A DNA stretch of 64,000 nt from CAWJKP01 sp963843465 (GTDB lineage: Bacteria; Planctomycetota; Planctomycetia; Pirellulales; Thermoguttaceae). Of the stretch, positions 1-11,316 are shown piece after piece. The DNA is taken from NCBI GenBank assembly GCA_963843465.1, contig CAWJKP010000002.1, positions 124,001 to 188,000 of the forward strand, in the 5' to 3' direction. The translations under genes were made by a program, and so were the position numbers. Numbering within the stretch: the first letter of the stretch is position 1; each line of letters opens with the position of its first letter. Under the pieces are notes generated by a model. That model was not told where the DNA came from. It saw only the letters and a program-made list of their open reading frames with translations, and made no database searches.

Positions 1-1137
1 GCGTTGCTCTGCCAGGCCTGGGACGACAAGGATGCCTTGGCATTGTCCGATTTCGCCTTGCAGCTCCGCGAAGGGGAACGCATTCTCCTGCGACCGCATC
101 GCGGCCTCTCCTCGCAGCAATTGCTCCAGGAGGCGGCGCGGATCGCGGCCCAGACGCAGCAGACGGAGGCCTTGAAACGCCTCCGCAAAGTCGCGGACAC
201 CATCGGCAGCACCGAGCTGAAGGCCAAACTGGCCGGCGCGGAGAAGCTGGCCGGCCAATCCCGCGCGGCCGACCCGGCACTCCAAGTCTCCCTCGCCGAG
301 ATGACGCCGGAAGACTATGCCGAGCTGTGGGAATACTTGCACGATATCCAGGACGCCAGTCTCACCGGTGATACGGCGGCCCTCAAGGAACTCCAGGACG
401 AGCTGGCCGGCAACACCAACATTCCCGAAAAGCAGAAGAAGTACCTGCAAAAACTGGCGCAGGAAGGCCAAGCCACCGCGGCGGCGATGCCGGAATCGCA
501 GAAGCAGCTCAGCCAGTCTCTGGATAAGCTCTCCGACGGCAGCCGTCATCCGCCCGGAGGCGGCAAGCCCTTCGGCGGGCCCAAGCCCTTCGGCGGCCCC
601 AAGCCCTTCGGCGGCCCCAAGCCCTTCGGCGGCCCGAAGCCCTTCGTCGGCGGTCCGCATGGCCCCCATGCCGCCCACTATCATGGCCCCCATCACGGCC
701 ACGGCTGGTATTTCGTCAATGGCGTCTGGGTTTACCGTCCTGGTGTCGAGGTGGCCGTTGTCGATACGGTGGGACCTCGCGGGCTATGGTTCGAGAACCT
801 CACGGACAGGCGGTCCACGGTGGCGATCGCCTATTACGACGTCAATGCGGGCCCGACGTGGACGGTCACCGGATGGTATACCGTGGAACCGGGCGAGCGC
901 GTCTGCGCCGTCAGCGGCGAGCTGACGAACCGAAACTATTTCTACTACGCCTTCTCCGCAGACCAGAAGTGGGAAGGCAACAGCAACTCCTACTACGTGA
1001 ATCCGCACCACGCTTTCTCCTACGACTCGCAAGACCCGGCGGCCGTGAGCGACGTCAAGCAGCAGGGATTCGAGAACCACGGATTCAACAAGATCGACAC
1101 CGGCGGCGTCCCCTACTATCTCGTGCCGTTGCAGTAA
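1..1137 (+). CDS. Secreted DUF1036-like protein, copy 1 (5' partial)
   Basis: The gene enters from before the window; the frame is open from base 1, and alignment with the next gene shows the signal peptide and about 80 residues are missing. Visible order: an alpha-helical charged region (about residues 1-175), a low-complexity linker with about five KPFGGP repeats and a His/Gly-rich stretch (180-240), then a C-terminal domain (about 260-345) with the pattern of DUF1036: LWFENLT, a W-x-V-x-GWY motif, a VCAV segment and an NYFYYA motif. DUF1036 is a small domain of exported proteins with no settled function. The C-terminal domain is almost identical to that of the next gene, so the two are recent tandem duplicates. 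The domain call is from pattern memory, not a search. Confidence 0.75.
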   Translation, partial: ALLCQAWDDKDALALSDFALQLREGERILLRPHRGLSSQQLLQEAARIAAQTQQTEALKRLRKVADTIGSTELKAKLAGAEKLAGQSRAADPALQVSLAEMTPEDYAELWEYLHDIQDASLTGDTAALKELQDELAGNTNIPEKQKKYLQKLAQEGQATAAAMPESQKQLSQSLDKLSDGSRHPPGGGKPFGGPKPFGGPKPFGGPKPFGGPKPFVGGPHGPHAAHYHGPHHGHGWYFVNGVWVYRPGVEVAVVDTVGPRGLWFENLTDRRSTVAIAYYDVNAGPTWTVTGWYTVEPGERVCAVSGELTNRNYFYYAFSADQKWEGNSNSYYVNPHHAFSYDSQDPAAVSDVKQQGFENHGFNKIDTGGVPYYLVPLQ

Positions 1138-1169
1138 CCATCAACTACAAGACCTTACAGAGGCAATAC

Positions 1170-2619
1170 ATGTTACCGAGATACGTTTCGCGATCCTGGC
1201 TGCTCGCGCTGGCGGCCTCAGCCACGTTGGGTGTAGTCTCCGCGGGCCTGCGTGGGGAGGAGCCTCCCGCGCCGCAAGGAAAACAGACGCCCGCGCCCGA
1301 TAGACTGCCCAGCATCGCGCCGGTTCCCGCCGTCGCAAGTTCACCCAGCGAGGAGGGCGGGGAGTGGATACCCGAGAACCTGCGCGACCCGGCGTTCGAT
1401 CGCTACGTCGACCTGGCGCTGCTCTGCCAGGCATGGGACGACGAGGACGCCTCGGCATTGGCCGATGTCGCCTTGCAGCTCCGCGAGGGGGAACGCATTC
1501 TCATGCGTCCGCGCCGCGGCTTCTCCTCGCAGCAACTGCTGCTGGAGGCAGCGCGGATCGCCGCGGAGACAAACGAGAAGGATGCCTTGCAACGCCTCGG
1601 CAAAATCGCCGAGACCCTCGGCAGCGCCGAGCTGAAGGTCAAAGTGGCCGGCGCGGAAAAGCTGGCCGGCCAATCCCGCGACCGACCCGGCGCTCCAGGT
1701 TTCCATCGCGGAAATGACGCCGGAAGACTTTGCCGAGCTGTGGGAATGCTGGCACGAGATCCAGGACGCCAGTCTCACGGGCGATACGGTGACCCTCAAG
1801 GAAATCCAGGACGAGCTGGCCGACAACAGCAGCATTCCCGAAAAGCAGAAGAAGTACCTGCAGAAACTGCTGCAGGAAGGCCAAGCAGCCGCGGCGGCGA
1901 TGCCGGAATCGCAGAAGCAACTCAACCAGTCTCTCGGCAAGCTTTCCGACAGCAGCCGTAAGGGAGGCGGAGGCGGCAAAGGCGGAGGTGGTAAAAAGGG
2001 CGGCGGTAAAAAGGGTGGCGGTAAAAAGGGTGGCGGCGGTCCCCATCACGATGCCCACCACGATCCCCATCACGGTCCCCACGGCGTCTATGCCTCCCAC
2101 GATCACGGCCACTTTCACGGCCACCATCACGGCGGGTATTTCGACAATGGAGTCTGGGTTGACGGCGGTGACGGCGTCGTCGGCGTTGACGGCGCTTACG
2201 GCGCTTACGATGTTGGCGTTGCTGGTGGAGGGGTGGCCGCTGCCCAAACGGCGCGAACCGGCGGGCTATGGTTCGAGAACCTCACGGACCGGCGGTCCAC
2301 GGTGGCGATCGCCTATTACGACGCCAATGCAGGCCCGACGTGGACGGTCACCGGATGGTATGCCGTGGAACCGAGTCAACGCGTCTGTGCCGTGAGCGGC
2401 GACCTCGCGAACCGAAACTATTTCTACTACGCCGTCTCCGCAAAGCAAAAGTGGGAAGGCGACAGCAACTCCTACTACGTGAATCCGCAGCACGCTTTCT
2501 CCTACGACTCGCAAGACCCGGCGGCCGTGAGCGACGTCAAACAGCAAGGATTCGAGAACCACGGATTCAACAAGATCGACACCGGGGGCGCCCCGTACTA
2601 TCTTGTGCAGTTGCAGTGA
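1170..2619 (+). CDS. Secreted DUF1036-like protein, copy 2 (frameshifted)
   Basis: Starts at ATG 1170 after a weak AGAGG site and encodes a signal peptide (LLALAASATLGVVSAG). It has the same architecture as copy 1: helical region, low-complexity linker, C-terminal DUF1036-like domain. The linker differs: instead of KPFGGP repeats it has KKGGG repeats, then a His-rich stretch and a Gly/Val-Asp-rich stretch. Reading shifts near 1676-1684. Copy 1 has two more bases there (CCCGCGCGG against CCCGCGACC), after which the frame starting at MTPEDFAEL (1714) continues to the stop at 2619. The loss is two bases in an alternating CG run, like several other shifts in this window, so an assembly error is plausible. 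Function unknown; it precedes the CHAT gene by 37 bases and is probably co-transcribed with it. Confidence 0.72.
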
Positions 2620-2656
2620 TCGGCGCAGCACGGCCAGGCTCAACAGGGAGAACGAG

Positions 2657-5600
2657 ATGCGAGTTACTTTGGCCGTCCTAGCTTGCCTGGCCGCGGGCAT
2701 GGCCCTGGCCGATGAGATGACGCCGGGAGAGACGCCGGGCGCCATTGTCATCGAGCTGGATCGTGCCGGTCGCCCGCTGGTGCGGGAGCTGCCCTCCGGC
2801 CCGCCGCCCTTGTCCAGCGCCAGCCGAGGACTGTGCATCTGGAACGAACAGGGGCAAGATCGCTGGCAGAGCCTGGGCTCGGCCAAGCCGGCAATCGCCG
2901 CTGGCGAAGCCGGCGTGCCGATCAGCGCATTGGCTGACCCCAGCCGGGCGGGCGGCGAAGCGTCCGAGCCCCGCTTGGGAGTTGCCATGCTCACCGCGCA
3001 ACTCGACCCCTTGGTCGAGCCGGAGATCACGCGGGCCACGGGCCTGCTTACCCCGCCCGGCGGACCGCTCCTGGATGGCTGCATCACCCTTCGCCGGCGG
3101 CCGCAAGCCGATGAGCCCAGGTACCCCAAGACCACGTTGATTCTGCAAAGCGGCGAGACGACCGCACGGATCTCCCTTGAGCAGGGGCAATCCCGCATGA
3201 CTTTTCACGAGATCGCCCCGCAACTTCCGCCAGCCTGGAAACCAGGCTTGCCGCCGGGCCAATACACGCTGCAAGCGGAAGGCGGGTTGGAGAACGTCAC
3301 GTTCTCGGTCGAGGAAGAAGCCGTGCGGCTGCAGGCGACGCGGTATCTCCAGCAGTTGCGGCAGGCGCGGCTGAGTGCCGACGATCCGCTCTACGTGCAG
3401 GTCGCGGTCGAGCAATTCATGAGCCACAAGGACAGCCGGAATCGCGATCAGCCCTATGCGGCCGACGCGCTGGATGCCCTGGAGAATCTGCCCCAGCGCG
3501 CGCAGACTCCTTACTTGCGCCGGCAGCGTGAGCAAGTGCTTTGGCGGTTGGGCGCGGCGCCGAAACCGGCCGCCGACGCGCCCGGAGCCGATGCTGTCGG
3601 CCTCGCCCCCTTGGATCGGGTCCGCGAATTGATCTTACGAGGGATGTGGTCGCAAGCCCAGTCGGATCTCCGCGGGCTGGTGCAATCGGCGGATGGGAGA
3701 ACTCGGGCCCTGGCGAATCTTTACCAGGCGGTAGTCGCTGCGGAAGCCGGGTTGGGGAGCGAGTTTGCCGATCCGACCGGCCGCCACGGCAAAGATGCCG
3801 ACGCCGGTTTCCGCCAGGCACTGCAAGACCTGGAGGGCGGCAGCGCGTCGGACCGCCTGCGGGCCCATCACGACTATGCCAACTTCCTCCTCCGGCAGGC
3901 GCAGGACCGCCTGCACAACCACGCCTTTCAGATGGCGGCCGGAGTGGAACACCCGTTGTTTACGGCGATGCTCACCTGGGGCGAGGCCCAGAGGCAGTAC
4001 GAAGCGGCCCGCGATCTGGCCGCCGCGGCGGAAGACCGGGCGGCGATCGACGTCAGTCTGGCGCGGCTCTACACGCTGCTGGCCGAGATCGTCGCCACGA
4101 TCGATGCCCACGGCGGCGACGCCGCGCTGGCCGCGATCAGCGGGCCCGCGCTGCGGCAAGGGCTGGAGTATGCGTCGCGGGCCGTGGAGGAAGCAACGGC
4201 GTCCCCCGCCGGCCCATCAACCAACGGGTCGTTCATCATCGCCATGGCGGAGGAGATGAAAGCCCAATTGGCCTTCCGGCTGGGCGACTGGAAGACTTGC
4301 AAGGAGCACGCCGAGGCGGCCCAAGCCCTCTACGGGCGGATGGGCGCACTGGTGGGCGAGGAGAGCATTCACAGGCTCCTGGGGCTGTATTATCTTCGCG
4401 CCAACGACTCGCCGGCGAAGTCCCAGCGCGATCTCGCCGGCCGGCAAACGGCCCTGGAGCACTTCCTCGTTGCCCACGTGCTGTCGGAAGTTCTCCGCCA
4501 ACGATTTCCCGCCGACCGCACCGGCCTGAGCCGGGCCGGCTTCTTCGCCCGCCGGGCCTACGTTACCGAGATGATCGTGGAGCTGCTGCTGGAGCAGGGC
4601 AAAGACCAGGAAGCCCTGGGGTATGCCGAGGCCGTCAAGTCGCGGGCGCTTGCGGATCTGCTTTTGACCGCCGGAATTCGCGCCGGGTCCGACGCTCCGA
4701 CCCAGGTCGAGATCGCAGAGATCCTCGCCCATTGGCCGCGTGGCATTGCCGCGCTGGAGTATTTCCTGGGCCGGCAACGGGCCTGGGTCTTTGTGATCGA
4801 TACCGGCGCCAAGGTCAAAGCCTATCCGCTGAGCGACGCGGACGGCAAGCCGCTGGATTCGCGGGCCCTGGTGACGCAGATTCATGCCTTCCTGGACCAA
4901 ATCGGTTTTCAGGCAGCCAAGATGCGGCGCCGACTCCTGGCCGGGCAAGGCTATGACCATTCCTGGCAAGACGCGCTGCACCGCTTCCAACGCGAGCTGC
5001 TGCCTCAGGCCGCCCTGGACGCACTTCGCAAGGCCAACACCGTGATCGTTGTGCCGCAACACCTGTTGCACTATTTCCCCTTCGCTGCGCTGGTCACCCA
5101 ACTGGATAAGAAGCAGCGGGGCGCGGACGAAATGGTCCAGCCGCGGTTCCTGCTCGATGAGCCGTTCGACCTGAGCTACGCGCCGTCGCTGACCAGTTGG
5201 GCCATCGTCCGGCGGCGCAGGAACCGGCCGCTGGAAGAAGCCTCGATGGTGGGCCTGGTGGAGGTGGCCGGCGCGCCCTCTTTGCCGGGGGTCGCCCGCG
5301 ACCTCGAAAGCGTGAAAACCGTGTTCCACGACCGGCTTGGCGGAGTCTACTTCGACGAGACGGCCACGGTGGCCAACGCCAAGCGGGCCCTGGGGCATCC
5401 GGGACTGCTGCTCTTGGCCACGCACGGGACGAACGTGGCCGATCGCCCGCTGGAGAGCTTCCTGGTTCTTCAGCCGCAAGAGGGAAGCGACGGCCGCCTG
5501 ACCGCCGCGGAGCTGTTCGAGACCCGGGTCGCCGCCGACCTGGTGGTGATGAATGCCTGCTATTCGGGACTGGCCGATGCGTCGCCGCTGCCCGGCGACG

Positions 5601-5873
5601 ACCTGTTCGGACTTCAGCGGGCCCTGCTGCAAGCCGGCGCGGACCGTGGTGGCCGGGCTTTGGGACGTCTACGACGGCACGGCCCCCGAGCTGGTCCGCG
5701 GCCTGTTGGTGCGCGTGGCGGCGGGCCAGGCAGCACCGGCCGCGTTGGCCCAGTCGCAGCGGGAGTTCTTGAAGAAGCTCCGCGCCTCCGGCGATCCGGA
5801 ACCGTGGCTGCACCCCTATTTCTGGGCCGTGTACACCGTGGCGGGCGACGACCGCACCGGGGCGAGGAAATGA
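2657..5873 (+). CDS. Exported CHAT-domain caspase-like protein
   Basis: ATG 2657 follows GGAG and gives a signal peptide (MRVTLAVLACLAAGMALAD), so the protein acts outside the cytoplasm. A poorly conserved N-terminal third is followed by a helical TPR-like middle (about residues 330-700) and a C-terminal CHAT domain. CHAT domains are caspase-clan cysteine proteases with a His-Cys dyad. The His is in LLLLATHGT (about residue 920) and the Cys in VVMNACYSG (about 967), so both catalytic residues remain. Near 5636-5642 the frame shifts: the expected QAGARTVVAGLWD is restored by adding two bases to GGCGCGGACC. The downstream frame reads through WLHPYFWAVYTVAGDD to the stop at 5873. It lies between the DUF1036-like pair and a second CHAT gene, all in one direction. 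Substrate unknown. Confidence 0.82.
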
Positions 5874-5913
5874 GCCGTGAGACGCCGCGTCAAAACAACC
5901 TGGACAATTTCTC

Positions 5914-5972
5914 GTAGGACGGATTGCCTAATCCGTCCAGCTTGCAAGGACGGATTAGGCAATCCGTCCTAC
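5914..5972. repeat. REPIN-like palindrome (GTAGGACGGATT family)
   Basis: Two inverted units, each GTAG followed by a small hairpin (GGACGGATT...AATCCGTCC), separated by AGCTTGCAA. The form is GTAG-hairpin-hairpin-CTAC. It lies between the two CHAT genes, 40 bases after the stop of the first. Confidence 0.85.
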
Positions 5973-6050
5973 CAATATGGTCAACATTTCCCGACGCGGC
6001 GCCTGAGCATCAAGCGGTACCTGGCGAAGAGCGCTTACCGCGCGGTCGCC

Positions 6051-9000
6051 ATGCTGGGTCTATGGCTCGGCATGGTCGCACTATCGTTGCCGGCCCCTGC
6101 GGCTGACGCCCAGCCGCCGCGGCCCTGGAGCGAATTGACGGCCGAGCGCGGGCAGCTTGAAAAGCAATGCCAGTCGCTCATGGCCGCCAGCAAGACCGAC
6201 GAGGCCATGGCCGCGGCTGAGAAGCTGATCGAAACGAATCGACGATTGATCGAGTCCACGGCAACCGATGCGGCGCAGAAGGAACTCCAGCAGGCGTGTC
6301 GCCGGCAGTTGTGCGACGGCCTCGGCTGGCTCGTCACGCAGCATTGCAATCGCCGGCAGTGGTCCGCGGCCGGCAAGCGTCAGCAAGAGCTGGCCGACTT
6401 CTGCGAGGCGACCTACGGCAAGGCCGATTCCAGAACCATCGATGCCCGCATCCAGCAGGCGTATCTGTCGCGGCTTGCCGCGCTGAAGCCCGAGGAAGCC
6501 GGGCAGCTCGCCCTGGTCGATAAGACCAACGCGAAAATCGGCGATCTTTACGGCCAAGGCAAGTTCACCGAAGCAATTCCATTGGCCCAGGAGGTGGCAC
6601 AAGTGCGGCAGCGGTTGCTGGGCGACGCCAGCCCGTACTATGCCGCCAGCCTCAACAGTCTGGCCAACCTGTACGAAGCCCAAGGCGACGGTGCGCGGGC
6701 CGAACCGCTGCTGCGACAGGCGCTGGATATCTGGAAGAAGACCTTGGGGGAGAACCACCCCGCCTATGCCACCGGACTGAACAACCTGGCTGTGCTCTGC
6801 TATTTCCAAGGCGACTACGCGCGGGCCGAACCGCTGTACGTCAAGGCCCTGGAAATCAGGAAGACGGCCCTGGGGGAGAACCACCCCGCCTATGCCGCCA
6901 GTCTCAACGACCTGGCCAAGCTGTACGAGGCCCAAGGCGACTACGCGCGGGCCGAACCGCTGCTGCGACAGACGCTTGATATCTGGAAGAAAGTCCCGGG
7001 GGAGAACCATCCCACCTATGCCACCGGCCTCAACAATTTGGCGGTGCTTTACGAGGCTGAAGGCGATTACTCGCGGGCCGAACCGCTTTACCGCCGAGCG
7101 CTGGAGATATCCAAGAAGCTGGGCGAGGACCACCCCCATTATGCCATCAGCCTTAACAATCTGGCCGGGCTGTACCGGGCCCAAGCCGACTACGCGCGGG
7201 CCGAGCCGCTGTATCTCAAAGCGCTGGAGATATCCAAGAAGACCCGGGGAGAGAACCACCCCTACTATGCCGCCAGCCTCAGCAATCTCGCCGGGTTGTA
7301 CCGGGCTCAAGGCGACTACGCGCGGGCCGAACCGCTTTTCCGCCAAGCGCTCGACATCTTCAAGAAGGCCCTGCCGGAGAAGCACCCCAACTATGCCGCC
7401 GGCCTCAACAATCTGGCCTTTCTCTACGAGGCCCAAGGCGACTACGCGCGGGCCGAACCGCTGTACGTCAAGGCCCTGGAAATCAGGAAGGCGGCCCTGG
7501 GGGAGAACCACCCCGCCTACGCCACCAGCCTCGACCATCTGGCCGGACTGTACCGGGCCCAAAGCGACGACGCGCGGGCCGAACCCCTCCAGCGCCAAGC
7601 CGTATTGATCCAGCGCCGCCATCTCGAGGCCACCGCCGTGGTGCAGTCCGAGCGGCAGCAGTTGGCCATGTTGCAGTCGGTGCGTTTCTTCCTCGACAAC
7701 TATCTGGCCTTGACCGCCGGCCACGACCTGTTTTCCGCACCCGCCTACCAGCAGATGCTGGCCTGGAAAGGGATGGTCTTCCGCCGCCAACGCCTGGCCC
7801 GGGCAGGCGAGCAGACGCCCGAGCTGGCGGCCCTCTTCGGGAAGTTGCAGCAAGTGGCCCGGCAGTTGGCCAAACAGGCCTGGGCCACGCCCGATCCGCA
7901 GCAGGAGGCCCATTGGCGGGAGAACGTCCAGCGGCTCTCGGCTGAAAAGGAACGCCTGGAGGCGGAACTCTCCGCCCGCAGCGCCGCCTATCGCCAGGCC
8001 CGGCGGCAGGTCACGCTGGAGGATCTCCAGCAGGCCCTGCCCAAGGAGGTCGTGCTGGTCGATATCCTCCAGTACCAACACGGTACGCCGGCGGACAAGA
8101 AGCGGGCAGCGAAGAAGACTTCCCAACAGCGGCTGGCCGCCTTTGTCGTTCGCCATGAAGGGCCGGTGGTGCGGATCAACCTGGGGCCGGAGCAACCGGT
8201 CAGCGCGGCCGTCGACGCCTGGCGCGTGACCTTCGGCATGTCGCCGCCGGCGGCCGCCGCCGGCAAACTGCTGCGGCAAACCCTCTGGGAACCGATCGAA
8301 GCCAAACTCGCGGGGGCCAAGATCGTCCTCGTCTCGCCGGACGGCGCCCTGAGCCGCCTGCCGCTGGGCGCCCTGCCGGGCAAGGAGCCGGGAAGCTATC
8401 TCCTGGAAGAGCGGACGCTGGCCATCGTGCCGGTGGCGCAGATGATCCCCGAGATCGTCCAGGAGGAAGGCCGCAAGGAGCTGCTGAAGAACCTGCTCCT
8501 GTTGGGCAATATCGATTACGACTCCCAGCCGGGTAAGGCTGCCCAGCCGCCGGGGGGCGTGAAGAAGTTCGGCCGCGGCTTGCCGGAAGGTCTTCCACGC
8601 TTCGATCGCCTGTCCGCCACCCAAGGCGAGGTGGCCTCGATCGAAAAGCTCTATCACAAGGATTTCGGCGCCGAGGGAATTCTGACCTTGGAGGAGGGCC
8701 GGGCGACCAAGACCGCTTTCCTGGCCGAGGCCGGCAAGCATCGCTACGTGCACCTGGCCACGCACGGCTTCTTTGTGGAAGAGAAGCTGCCCGCGCCCGT
8801 GCCCATGGCCCTGGCCCAGCGGGGAGCGGAGCGTTTCGGCGAGATGCTCCGCGGGCCGGAGGCGACCGCAGGCCACGTGGGCCTGCTGAGCGGGTTGGCC
8901 TTGGCCGGAGCCAATCGGGCCGGCGCGGCCGCCAGCGGCATGGACGACGGCATCTTGACCGCCGAGGAGATCGGCGCGCAGAATCTTGACGGCGTGCAAA

Positions 9001-9345
9001 TGGTGATGCTTTCCGCTTGTGAGACCGGCCTGGGCCGTGCGGTCGGCGGCGAGGGCCTGTTGGGCTTGCAGCGCTCGTTCCAGGCGGCCGGGGCGCGGAC
9101 CGTGGTGGCCAGCCTGTGGAAGGTGCCGGACGAGGCCACGCGGGACCTCATGGAGCATTTCTATGAGAACCACTGGGAGAAGAACATGGGCGTGCTGCCG
9201 GCCCTGCGCGGCGCAGCTAACGATGCTCCACGAGGGCCGCAAGCGGGGCATCGTCCGTGACGACGCCCCTTCTGCCGCCGCCGATCCCAAGCGGGCTCCG
9301 CCCTACTACTGGGCCGCCTTCGTCCTCAGCGGCGATTGGAGATAG
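6051..9345 (+). CDS. Exported KLC-type TPR protein with C-terminal CHAT protease domain
   Basis: The open frame extends upstream through the palindrome at 5914-5972, so ATG 6051 is chosen; it starts a good signal peptide (GLWLGMVALSLPAPAADA). Eight 42-residue kinesin-light-chain-type TPRs follow (about residues 197-530), with the consensus LNNLA-LY-AQGDYARAEPL-ALEI-KK-LGENHPAY. They are nearly identical to each other in DNA as well. The CHAT domain has its His in HLATHGFF (about 904) and its Cys in MLSACETGLG (about 989), so it looks active. A shift at 9210-9216 (GGCGCAG, expected GGCGCGCAG) separates the ORF from its true end, TMLHEGRKRG...YYWAAFVLSGDW, at 9345. TPR-CHAT proteins are usually peptidases or scaffolds gated by a partner; no partner is proven here. 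Confidence 0.85.
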
Positions 9346-9422
9346 TGGTGCCTTGTCGTCGCCGGCGATGACGGCTATCCTGGGGTTTTCCCGCCCAACG
9401 TCTGGAAAGTCCGCGATCCACG

Positions 9423-10316
9423 GTGACGCAACTCGGATACATCACGGCATGGCTGGCTCCCCCAATGCTGGTGGTGCTCGGCGGCTGCGGCCCGGCCAGC
9501 GGCGAGGCCGCAAGGCCCGCGACGGTGATCCGCGTCGAGGGGTCCGACACTATGGTCAACATCGCCCAGGCCTGGGCCGAGCGTTATCATGGCGACCGGC
9601 CCACGGTCAGCGTCCAGGTCCTCGGCGGCGGCTCGGGGGTGGGCATTGCCAGCCTCACCGACGGCAATTGCGACCTGGCCGACTCCAGCCGCGACGTCAG
9701 CGCGAAGGAGGTCCTTGCGATCCGCGCCAAGCGGGGCGAGGCCCCCAAGGAGCATATCGTCGGCTACGACGCCCTGGCGGTCTACGTCCATCCCGACAAT
9801 CCGCTGGATTCGATCTCCCTGGAGGAGCTGGCCGAGATTTTCGGCGACGGGGGAAAAACCGTCCGCTGGTCGCAGCTCGGCATCGATCACCGTTGGCACG
9901 GCCGCGATACGATCGTCCGCGTCGGCCGCCAGAACAGCTCCGGCACCTACGTCTACTTCCGCGAGGCGGTGCTGGGCAAGAAGCGGGACTTCAAGCTGGG
10001 CTCGATCGACCGCAGCGGGTCGAAGGACGTCGTGGCCCTCGTCTCGCGCACGCCCCTGGCCATCGGCTACAGCGGCATGGGCTATGCCACCTCGGGTGTG
10101 AAGATGTTGAACGTCGCCAGGCATAAGGGTGAGCGGCCCGTCGCGCCGACCGTGGAGAACGCCTGCAACCGCTCCTACCCCCTAACCCGCGCGCTGCAGA
10201 TCTACACCGTGGGCAAGCTGCCCGAGCCCGTGACACAATACCTGGAGTGGATCCTCTCGCCGGAAGGCCAGAAGATCGTCGTCCAATTGGGCTACGTGCC
10301 CGTGCGCAAGTATTAG
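9423..10316 (+). CDS. pstS: Phosphate ABC transporter substrate-binding lipoprotein PstS
   Basis: Periplasmic phosphate-binding component of the high-affinity Pst importer. GTG 9423 gives a lipoprotein signal (PPMLVVLGGC, lipobox LGGC). An ATG at 9465 would leave only a stub of that signal. PBP-like motifs are IRVEGSDTM at the N terminus, GGGSGVGIASL, and RQNSSGTYVYF near the middle, which match the phosphate-contact loops of PstS proteins. At 297 residues it is of normal length. It is first in a five-gene operon and pstC starts 43 bases later. I saw no convincing Pho box in the 77-base gap after the CHAT gene. Confidence 0.93.
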   Translation: MTQLGYITAWLAPPMLVVLGGCGPASGEAARPATVIRVEGSDTMVNIAQAWAERYHGDRPTVSVQVLGGGSGVGIASLTDGNCDLADSSRDVSAKEVLAIRAKRGEAPKEHIVGYDALAVYVHPDNPLDSISLEELAEIFGDGGKTVRWSQLGIDHRWHGRDTIVRVGRQNSSGTYVYFREAVLGKKRDFKLGSIDRSGSKDVVALVSRTPLAIGYSGMGYATSGVKMLNVARHKGERPVAPTVENACNRSYPLTRALQIYTVGKLPEPVTQYLEWILSPEGQKIVVQLGYVPVRKY

Positions 10317-10359
10317 ATTGCTCAACTTATCCTTTTCGGCCGCGAGGGAGGCGCCGAAC

Positions 10360-11316
10360 ATGGCCGACGCGAGTCCCATTCGCCGGAGAACGGGTAGACG
10401 GGGAGTGATGGCGGCCTTTCGGCCCTGGCTGCTGGGGGCCGTGGACTGCGCGGAGCCGGCCGTCGAGTGGCTGATCCGGCTGTGCGGCTGGAGCGCGGCG
10501 CTGTTCGTGTTGGCGATCTTCTTCTTCGTCTTGCGCGAGGCGGCGCCGATGCTCTTCGGCAAGCTGAACCTGCTGGAGTTCTTCGGCAGCGTCAACTGGC
10601 GGCCGTCTTCCGAGGTCCGCCCGCAGTACGGCATCCTGGCGCTTTTGGCGGGGTCGCTTTCGGTGACGGGCCTGGCGATGGTCATCGCGGTCCCGCTGGG
10701 GCTGGGGGCCGCCGTCTATATTTCGGAATTCTGCACGGGCCGCGTCGGCGGAACGCTGAAGATTATCATCGAGTTTCTGGCGGCCATTCCTTCGATCGTC
10801 TGGGGCTTCATCAGCTACATGGTGCTGGCGCCGGCGATCGTCGCGCTGACCGGTGCGCCGGTGGGCGTGAACTTGCTCAACGGCGGCGTGGTGCTGGCCC
10901 TGATGAGCGTGCCGATCATCGTCTCCGTGGGCGAGGATTCGCTGAAGGCCGTGCCCGACTCCTACCGCGAGGCGGCGCTGTCGCTGGGAGCCAGCCGCTG
11001 GGAGATGGTCTACCGGGTGTTGTTTCCCGCGGCCAAGAACGGGCTCTTGGCGGCGGTGCTCTTGGGCGTGGGCCGCGCGATCGGCGAGACCATGGCCGTG
11101 CTGATGGCCACGGGCCACGCCGTCGAGATCCCGCAGGGCCTGCTGGACCCGATCTGCACGCTGACCGCCACGATCGCCGCCGAACTCGGCGAGACGGTGG
11201 CCGGAGGACCGCACTTTCGCGTCTTGTTCGTCATCGGCCTGGTGCTTTTCGTCGTGACCTTCGCCGTCAACATGACGGCCGACCTGGTGGTCAAGGGAGT
11301 GCGCCGTGAAAGATGA
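10360..11316 (+). CDS. pstC: Phosphate ABC transporter permease PstC
   Basis: Inner-membrane permease that pairs with PstA. ATG 10360 is preceded by GGGAGG at a normal distance and is preferred over the upstream TTG at 10318. About six hydrophobic segments are visible. The permease EAA loop is in YREAALSLGASRWEMVYRVL, and the late motif GRAIGETMAVLMATGHA is typical of PstC. The end overlaps the GTG of pstA by 11 bases, indicating translational coupling. At 318 residues it has the usual length. Confidence 0.93.
   Translation: MADASPIRRRTGRRGVMAAFRPWLLGAVDCAEPAVEWLIRLCGWSAALFVLAIFFFVLREAAPMLFGKLNLLEFFGSVNWRPSSEVRPQYGILALLAGSLSVTGLAMVIAVPLGLGAAVYISEFCTGRVGGTLKIIIEFLAAIPSIVWGFISYMVLAPAIVALTGAPVGVNLLNGGVVLALMSVPIIVSVGEDSLKAVPDSYREAALSLGASRWEMVYRVLFPAAKNGLLAAVLLGVGRAIGETMAVLMATGHAVEIPQGLLDPICTLTATIAAELGETVAGGPHFRVLFVIGLVLFVVTFAVNMTADLVVKGVRRER

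Noticed and set aside
6081..9290. 1069-residue minus-strand reading frame opposite the TPR-CHAT gene
   Set aside because: Its residues are the mirror of the TPR repeats and GC-rich codon bias; no start site or domain, so it is a shadow.
2657..9345. CHAT proteins as a type III CRISPR-linked (Craspase-like) system
   Set aside because: No cas genes or crRNA array in the window, and both CHAT proteins have signal peptides.
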